Assembly: GCA_017881545.1 (NCBI GenBank)
Contig: JADGQU010000053.1
Span: forward strand, 1 to 10,964
Length of the DNA stretch: 10,964 bases
Direction: 5' to 3'
Source of the DNA: Gemmatimonadaceae bacterium
GTDB lineage: Bacteria > Gemmatimonadota > Gemmatimonadetes > Gemmatimonadales > Gemmatimonadaceae
Shown here: piece by piece, positions 6,401-10,964 of the stretch
Layout: the number at the start of each line of letters is the position of its first letter
How positions within the stretch are numbered: position 1 is the stretch's first letter
Made by a program: the position numbers and the translations under genes
The notes under the pieces: generated by a model
What the model was told of the DNA's origin: nothing
Database searches by the model: none
The model's input: only the letters and a program-made list of their open reading frames with translations

Positions 6401-7108
6401 ATGATGAAACTCGAGGAACTTGTCAGTCAGCTCAAGCTCGCATATGGCGACGGGCTTCGATCGGTCGTGCTCTTCGGCTCCGCGGTCGCGGGCGAGCACA
6501 ATCCGAAGATTTCCGACTACAACGTGCTTGTGATCGTGGACTTGCTGCCGCTCGCGCGCCTGCGTGCCGTGGCGGCGGTCTCGAAGGCGTGGGCCGAAGA
6601 TGGAAATCCGCCGCCGATGACGTTCACCGCGAGCGAATGGAAATCGTCTGCCGACATCTTTCCGATGGAGTACGCCGACATCCTCGAGCGGCATCGCGTG
6701 CTGTTCGGAGATCCGCCGTTCGACGGGATTCGGGTGGCGCCCGCCGACCTGCGGCTCCAGGTGGAACAGCAGACGATGGGGAAGCTGCTGCAGCTGCGGC
6801 AGGCGACAATGGGCGCGGGTGGCGACAGCAAACTCCAGCTCGAAGTTCTGGAAAAGAGTCTGAGCACGCTGATGGTGATCTTCCGCGGAGTCTCGCGGCT
6901 GGTGGGGCAGGCGCCTTCGCAGGACTACGAGGAGCTGACGCGCGCTTTGGCGCAGCGAGCCGGATTCTCACCGGATCCGTTCGTGAAGGTGATTCGTCAC
7001 GTGCGCGGAACGGAGAAGATTCCGCGCGAGAGTGCCGCTGGAATTCTGGAGGGATATCTGGCGGCGATGGAGCGGCTGGTGGCATATCTCAACGAATTCA
7101 AAGGGTAA
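6401..7108 (+). CDS. Nucleotidyltransferase-fold protein with altered metal-binding motif
   Basis: The N-terminal part of this 235-aa protein matches the minimal pol-beta-type nucleotidyltransferase fold: VVLFGSAVAGE (22-32) holds the Gly26-Ser27 signature. The metal motif, usually D-x-D, reads Asp39-Tyr-Asn41, so the second carboxylate is missing. A third strand lies near 72-76 (PMTFT). The segment ADIFPMEYADILERH (84-98) and the helical C-terminal half (about 115-230; LRLQVEQQTMGKLLQLR) are, as I recall, seen in stand-alone proteins of this type; I do not know a function. The catalytic Asn suggests weak, changed or no transfer activity. AAGGA at 6388-6392 supports ATG 6401, or ATG 6404 next to it. 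It sits 66 nt after the TPM gene and 60 nt before lemA, probably in one operon. No antitoxin-like HEPN partner is beside it. Confidence 0.75.
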   Translation: MMKLEELVSQLKLAYGDGLRSVVLFGSAVAGEHNPKISDYNVLVIVDLLPLARLRAVAAVSKAWAEDGNPPPMTFTASEWKSSADIFPMEYADILERHRVLFGDPPFDGIRVAPADLRLQVEQQTMGKLLQLRQATMGAGGDSKLQLEVLEKSLSTLMVIFRGVSRLVGQAPSQDYEELTRALAQRAGFSPDPFVKVIRHVRGTEKIPRESAAGILEGYLAAMERLVAYLNEFKG

Positions 7109-7153
7109 ATTACTGTGGGCTTTGGCCGCACAGAGTGTCGTCAATCTCCACTT

Positions 7154-7159
7154 AAAGGA
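7154..7159 (+). promoter_or_regulatory. Ribosome binding site deciding the lemA start
   Basis: AAAGGA lies 9 nt before ATG 7169. The signal peptide begins at that ATG, so the longer frame from GTG 7115 is rejected. Confidence 0.6.
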
Positions 7160-7168
7160 TGGAATAAC

Positions 7169-7777
7169 ATGAACCGTCGCATGGTGTTGGCTCTCGCTCC
7201 GCTGCTACTGGGCGTGGGTGGGTGCGGATACAATCAGATTCAACAGCTCGATGAGACCGCCGCGCAGGCGAAGCAGCAGATTTCAGTGCAGCTGCAGCGC
7301 CGGGCGGATCTCGTACCGAATCTCGTCAACACGGTGAAGGGCTACGCGCAGCATGAGGAGGCAGTGTTCACGCAGGTCGCTCAGGCGCGTGCGGGCCTGG
7401 CCGGGGCGATCCAGACAGGCGATCCCCAGCAGATGGCGACCGCCAACGGGCAGCTCACTGGTGCGTTGGGCAGATTGCTCGCGATCTCGGAGGCTTATCC
7501 GCAGCTCAAGGCAGATCAGGGGTTCCTGCGTCTCCAGGACGAGCTAACCGGTACTGAAAACAGGATCGCGACGTCTCGGAACGACTATAATGAGGCGGTT
7601 CGGGCGTACAACGCGTACATCCGGACCTTTCCGCAGGCGATTACCGCGAAGGTGACCGGCGCGAAGGCGCGGACCTACTTCGAGGCTGCGGCGGGAACAG
7701 AAGCGCCGCCCACGGTCGACTTCGGGACCCGGCCGACCCCGGCGACGACGACGCCAGCGCCTCCAAAGAAGCCGTAA
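7169..7777 (+). CDS. lemA: LemA family lipoprotein
   Basis: LemA proteins are membrane-anchored and mostly helical, and their biochemical role is not settled. I start this gene at ATG 7169 (202 aa), which gives a compact signal, MNRRMVLALAPLLLGVGGC. Cys19 after VGG is a likely lipidation site, where many LemA proteins have a transmembrane helix instead. The family hallmark follows at about residues 28-65: AQAKQQISVQLQRRADLVPNL, then VNTVKGYAQHEEAVF. Later come the SEAYPQLKADQGFLRLQDEL block (about 110-130) and the TENRIATSRNDYNEAVRAYN helix (about 132-151). The C-terminus is a Pro/Thr-rich tail ending PPKKP, beyond the usual fold. It is the last gene of the TPM - nucleotidyltransferase - LemA cluster and is followed by a strong terminator. 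Confidence 0.92.
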   Translation: MNRRMVLALAPLLLGVGGCGYNQIQQLDETAAQAKQQISVQLQRRADLVPNLVNTVKGYAQHEEAVFTQVAQARAGLAGAIQTGDPQQMATANGQLTGALGRLLAISEAYPQLKADQGFLRLQDELTGTENRIATSRNDYNEAVRAYNAYIRTFPQAITAKVTGAKARTYFEAAAGTEAPPTVDFGTRPTPATTTPAPPKKP

Positions 7778-7793
7778 GGTAGCAATCGAACAC

Positions 7794-7822
7794 AAAAACG
7801 CCGGCTTTTCGCCGGCGTTTTT
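7794..7822 (+). terminator. Rho-independent terminator after lemA
   Basis: A 7-bp GC stem (CGCCGGC 7799-7805 with GCCGGCG 7811-7817) closes a TTTTC loop. It is followed by five T (7818-7822), matched by five A before the stem (7794-7798). It starts 16 nt after the lemA stop and separates the cluster from susC. Confidence 0.9.
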
Positions 7823-7879
7823 GTTGTCCGTAACCGCAGGTTTACAGGGCAGTTACGTGGCAACCAGCATCGTTCACCC

Positions 7880-7908
7880 TTGACACTTTCTGTCATGACG
7901 CCTAAATA
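7880..7908 (+). promoter_or_regulatory. Sigma-70-like promoter for susC
   Basis: A perfect TTGACA (7880-7885) is followed after exactly 17 nt by TAAATA (7903-7908), which matches TATAAT at four of six positions. The spacer contains an 8-bp palindrome, GTCATGAC (7892-7899). The predicted start near 7915 leaves a leader of about 90 nt before the ATG at 8004. The Bacteroidota-type promoter (TTTG / TAnnTTTG) is not seen. Confidence 0.65.
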
Positions 7909-7927
7909 GGGTCCACCAGAACATCGA

Positions 7928-7948
7928 GCAGAGTCCCTTCTACTCTGC
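7928..7948 (+). promoter_or_regulatory. Inverted repeat in the susC leader (operator or RNA hairpin)
   Basis: GCAGAGT (7928-7934) and ACTCTGC (7942-7948) form a perfect 7-bp inverted repeat around CCCTTCT. It begins about 13 nt after the predicted transcription start. It has no T run, so it is not a simple terminator. It could be a repressor operator or a leader hairpin; nothing in the window says which. The rest of the 7823-8003 gap shows no further structure that I can support. Confidence 0.4.
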
Positions 7949-8003
7949 CGGGCTTGCTGCGCCTGTTGCCGCGAGCCTCACCCATCCAAGCTGGAGAACA
8001 GGC

Positions 8004-10964
8004 ATGAAAAGGATTAGCTCGTCAGTATTTTCACTGCTATTGCTGGTGCTCGTGAGTGCCAGCGCGTTTGCACAGACGCGACGCGTCAGCGGACGCATCA
8101 CTGTTGAGGGAAGCGGCGACCCAATCGCTGCAGCGAGTGTCAACGTCGTCGGGACGTCACTCGGCACCTACACCGACGATCAGGGCCGGTTCTCCCTGAA
8201 CGTCCCCGATGGACCAGCGACGCTTCGCGTCCGGCGCATCGGCTACACACAGAGGACGCTGGCTTTACCAGCCGGCGCAACCGACGCGAACATCGCGCTT
8301 GCTCGCGACGTGCTCCAGCTCGAGACACAGGTCGTCACCGGTACGGCGACAACAGTATCGAGCGCCAACGCGGCCAACGCGGTCACGGTCATCTCGGGCG
8401 ACAAGCTCACTCGCGCTCCAGCCCAGACGATCGACTACGCGCTTCAGGGCAAGATTCCGGGCGCGATCGTCACACAGAACTCGGGCGCGCCAGGTGGCGG
8501 CGTCCAGGTTCAGCTGCGTGGCGTATCGACGATCAACGCGAGCTTCCTTCCGCTCTACGTGATCGACGGCGTCATCATCGACAACTCCTCGATCGCTAAC
8601 GGTATCAACGCGATCACCGAGGCCGCTGGCGGCAACTTCGCTTCGTCCCAGGATCAACGGGTCAACCGCACCGCCGACATCAACCCGAATGACATCGAAA
8701 GCATCCAGGTGCTCAAGGGTCCCTCGGCCAGCTCGATCTACGGATCGCGCGGCACGAACGGCGTAATCATCATTACGACCAAGCAGGGCCAGGCGGGGAA
8801 GAGCAGTCTCGACGTCATTCAGCGCTTCGGCTCCGCGGCGCTTTCGAACAAGATCGGGATTCGCTGCTTCAGCTCGGGCGCAGAAGTGGTCGCTGCCGGC
8901 TTCGATTCAACGGGGTACGGGGCCGCAACCAACAAGTGCCACGACTATGAGCAGGAGCTGTACGGTGAGCATCCGTTCAACTACCAGACGATCGCATCAC
9001 TGCGTGGCGCGACGACCGCAGGTACGAACTACTTCGTGTCGGGATTGGTCCAGCACGACGGTGGTCTCCAGCTCAACGACAACTACAACAAGCAGTCGCT
9101 GCGCGTCAACCTCGGCCAGAGAGTTGGCTCCCGCCTCAATGTCCGCGCGAACACCGAGCTGATCCATTCGCTCACGGCACGCGGAATCAGTGGAAACGAC
9201 AACACCGGCATCAACCCGTATACGACGTTCTCGCAGGTTCCGTCTTTCTACGATATGACGAAGCAGGCTGACGGGACGTATCCGCGCGGGCTGTCCGTGG
9301 TCAACGGCAACAACCCGTTCCAGAACACGGAGCTGATCAAAACCCCCGAAGACGTCTTCCGTCTTCTTGGTAGCGGCGTCTTGTCGTATAGCCTGATCTC
9401 GCACGACCGGCAGACGCTGGACTTTACCATGAGCGGCGGTCTCGACGCATACAACGATCACGCCCGAGTCATATCTCCGGCGACTGGTTATATCGAGCAG
9501 GTCAATGCCCTTCCCGGCACACTCGTGAACAGCAATGCGGATATTTTCACGGGAAACATCGGCGCAAACTTCACGCACCGACTCATTCGCGACGCGTTTA
9601 CCGCTACGACTTCGGCGGGAATCGGGCAGGTTCGTCGCAACGTAGACATTCTGGCCAACACCGGTCGCGGTGTTTTCCCAGGTGTCACCAACGTAGCGTC
9701 GGCGACGCAGATATTCACGACGGAAAGCCAGGATATCGTCAAATCGCAGTCGATCTTCGGTCAGGAAGAGTTCCTGACGATGGGCGAAAGACTGCTGCTC
9801 ACAGCCGGCGTCAACAGCGAGCGGACGAGCAACAACGGCGATCCGAAGAAGTATTATGCCTATCCGAAATTCTCGGCGTCTTACCGAGTTCCGGTGCCTG
9901 TCTCCAAGGTCGACGAGCTCAAGGTGCGTCTCGCCTACGGGCGAGCGGGCAATCAGCCGCTGAACGGAAAGTTCACGCTGCTGACGAACCTCATCGACGA
10001 AGGCGTAACCGGCTTCCGTGCTTCAACTGCCTTGGGTTCGTCAGGTATCAAGCCTGAGACCGCGAGCGAACTCGAGGGCGGCTTCGATCTTACCCTCTTC
10101 GGTGCGCGTGTCAGACTCTCGGCTACACAGTTCCGTAAGCAGATCGACAACCTTCTCATCACCGCGGCGCCCGCCCCATCAACCGGGTTTTCGAGCCAGA
10201 CGATCAACGGTGGTCAGCTCGTGACGCATGGTACAGAGCTCGAGCTCGAGATGACACCGATTCGCACGGACAGATTTTCGTGGGTTTCGGGAACAACCTA
10301 CTCGAGCAACAAGGGCCTGGTCACGCGCCTTCCGGTTCCGGGCTTCATTCCGCCGTCGGGATCGTTCGGAAGCCGCTTCGGAAATGCCTTCGTTCAGCAA
10401 GGGCAGCTCATAACGGTCATGCAGGCTGTGAACGGATGCAGCGCGCTAAATGCGGCGGGAACGGCGTGTCCGTCCGCGAACCGCTTGCTGCTGTTCGTTG
10501 GAAATTCTGCTCCCGACTACGAGATGGGATTCACCAACGATCTTACCTTCGGCCCCCTCCGCCTCTCGTCGCTCTTTGATTGGAGAAAGGGTGGCCTCGG
10601 CGTCAACCTGACGAACGACTACTTCGCCGGGAGCGGACTCGGATTCCCTGACACTGCTAGGGGCAACAAGATGCTGGCCGCGTTCGCCAAGGGCACGGAC
10701 GTATGGCTCGAGAACACCGGCTTCCTCAAGCTCCGCGAGCTCACGCTCGGTTACGAGCTGCCGGCCGCAATGGCGTCGCGCCTGTTCAACGGTCACGCCC
10801 AAGGGGCGCGGATCGAGCTGAGCGGACGCAACCTCTGGACTAAGACGAAGTACACGGGTCTCGATCCAGAGGTCTCGAACTTCGGCAACCAGGCACTCGG
10901 CAGGTTCCAGGACGTCACTCCATATCCACCAAGCCGACTGTTCTACTTCTCGATTTCCACAACC
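8004..10964 (+). CDS. SusC/RagA-family TonB-linked outer-membrane transporter (3' end cut by window edge)
   Basis: SusC proteins are 22-strand outer-membrane channels that import a substrate captured by a SusD lid, powered by TonB. The frame runs 987 codons from ATG 8004 to the edge without a stop. GGAG at 7993-7996 is the ribosome site. Residues 1-23 are a signal peptide ending SAFA. About 27-100 is the carboxypeptidase-regulatory-like domain (VSGRITVEG, GRFSLNVPDG, RRIGY). A TonB-box-like QVVTGTA lies at 109-115. The plug (about 118-260) has LRGVSTIN, YVIDGVIID and the SusC signature DIESIQVLKGPSASSIYGSRG, then TNGVIIITTK. The barrel follows, with two Cys pairs in likely loops (288/312 and 812/822). 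The last residues, PPSRLFYFSIST, look like the final strand, so only a few codons should be missing. The substrate is unknown; a susD gene is expected just beyond the edge. Confidence 0.95.
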   Translation, partial: MKRISSSVFSLLLLVLVSASAFAQTRRVSGRITVEGSGDPIAAASVNVVGTSLGTYTDDQGRFSLNVPDGPATLRVRRIGYTQRTLALPAGATDANIALARDVLQLETQVVTGTATTVSSANAANAVTVISGDKLTRAPAQTIDYALQGKIPGAIVTQNSGAPGGGVQVQLRGVSTINASFLPLYVIDGVIIDNSSIANGINAITEAAGGNFASSQDQRVNRTADINPNDIESIQVLKGPSASSIYGSRGTNGVIIITTKQGQAGKSSLDVIQRFGSAALSNKIGIRCFSSGAEVVAAGFDSTGYGAATNKCHDYEQELYGEHPFNYQTIASLRGATTAGTNYFVSGLVQHDGGLQLNDNYNKQSLRVNLGQRVGSRLNVRANTELIHSLTARGISGNDNTGINPYTTFSQVPSFYDMTKQADGTYPRGLSVVNGNNPFQNTELIKTPEDVFRLLGSGVLSYSLISHDRQTLDFTMSGGLDAYNDHARVISPATGYIEQVNALPGTLVNSNADIFTGNIGANFTHRLIRDAFTATTSAGIGQVRRNVDILANTGRGVFPGVTNVASATQIFTTESQDIVKSQSIFGQEEFLTMGERLLLTAGVNSERTSNNGDPKKYYAYPKFSASYRVPVPVSKVDELKVRLAYGRAGNQPLNGKFTLLTNLIDEGVTGFRASTALGSSGIKPETASELEGGFDLTLFGARVRLSATQFRKQIDNLLITAAPAPSTGFSSQTINGGQLVTHGTELELEMTPIRTDRFSWVSGTTYSSNKGLVTRLPVPGFIPPSGSFGSRFGNAFVQQGQLITVMQAVNGCSALNAAGTACPSANRLLLFVGNSAPDYEMGFTNDLTFGPLRLSSLFDWRKGGLGVNLTNDYFAGSGLGFPDTARGNKMLAAFAKGTDVWLENTGFLKLRELTLGYELPAAMASRLFNGHAQGARIELSGRNLWTKTKYTGLDPEVSNFGNQALGRFQDVTPYPPSRLFYFSISTT

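Noticed and set aside
6589..7155. 188-aa Arg/Gly/Ala-rich plus-strand frame inside the nucleotidyltransferase gene
   Set aside because: It is an out-of-frame shadow; the overlapping frame has a recognisable fold and a good ribosome site.
7115..7168. GTG-initiated extension of lemA
   Set aside because: It would put 18 polar residues before a clear signal peptide; ATG 7169 has its own ribosome site.
1..10964. CRISPR arrays, tRNA or rRNA genes, insertion sequences, prophage or toxin-antitoxin loci
   Set aside because: No spaced direct repeats, cloverleaf segments, transposase motifs or terminal inverted repeats were seen. The nucleotidyltransferase has no HEPN partner and is too large for a minimal MNT antitoxin.

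Overview
The window comes from a GC-rich Gram-negative bacterium that makes LPS and uses SusC/SusD-type outer-membrane uptake. Three things point to the Gemmatimonadota rather than the Bacteroidota: SusC/SusD proteins in a high-GC genome, a stand-alone protein with a carboxypeptidase-regulatory domain plus a TonB-plug-like domain, and a promoter ahead of susC that reads as a textbook sigma-70 type (TTGACA, 17 nt, TAAATA). The phylum is an inference from these traits; there is no rRNA or other marker gene.

Layout, left to right. (1) The C-terminal part of a SusD/RagB-like lipoprotein (+) runs in from the left edge. It converges on a small secreted carboxypeptidase-regulatory/plug protein (-), and a 14-bp hairpin lies between them. 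(2) A single-domain response regulator (+) is followed after 2 nt by an EAL protein (+) with a degenerate GGDEF-like N-terminus. This looks like a c-di-GMP phosphodiesterase module split over two genes. (3) A minus-strand pair follows: a DsbA-like thiol-disulfide protein, then waaA (Kdo transferase). The waaA stop codon lies inside the 3' end of the EAL gene. (4) A plus-strand cluster holds a TPM-domain membrane protein, a nucleotidyltransferase-fold protein with an altered metal motif, and a LemA lipoprotein, closed by a strong hairpin terminator. (5) A sigma-70-like promoter and a leader inverted repeat precede an almost complete susC gene of 987 codons, which leaves the window apparently a few codons before its stop.

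Most genes concern the cell envelope: nutrient import across the outer membrane (SusC, SusD), lipid A-Kdo assembly (WaaA), extracytoplasmic disulfide chemistry (DsbA-like) and the TPM/LemA membrane-associated pair. The response regulator/EAL pair adds a second-messenger control layer. The two Sus pieces at the edges belong to different loci: the left SusD piece has lost its SusC to the left, and the partner of the right SusC would lie beyond the right edge.

No rRNA, tRNA, CRISPR array, insertion sequence or phage gene was seen, and no gene-free stretch exceeds about 230 nt. I did not find clear evidence of an undescribed system. The best leads are the nucleotidyltransferase embedded between TPM and LemA, the missing start codon of the TPM gene, the barrel-less plug protein, and the split receiver/EAL module.
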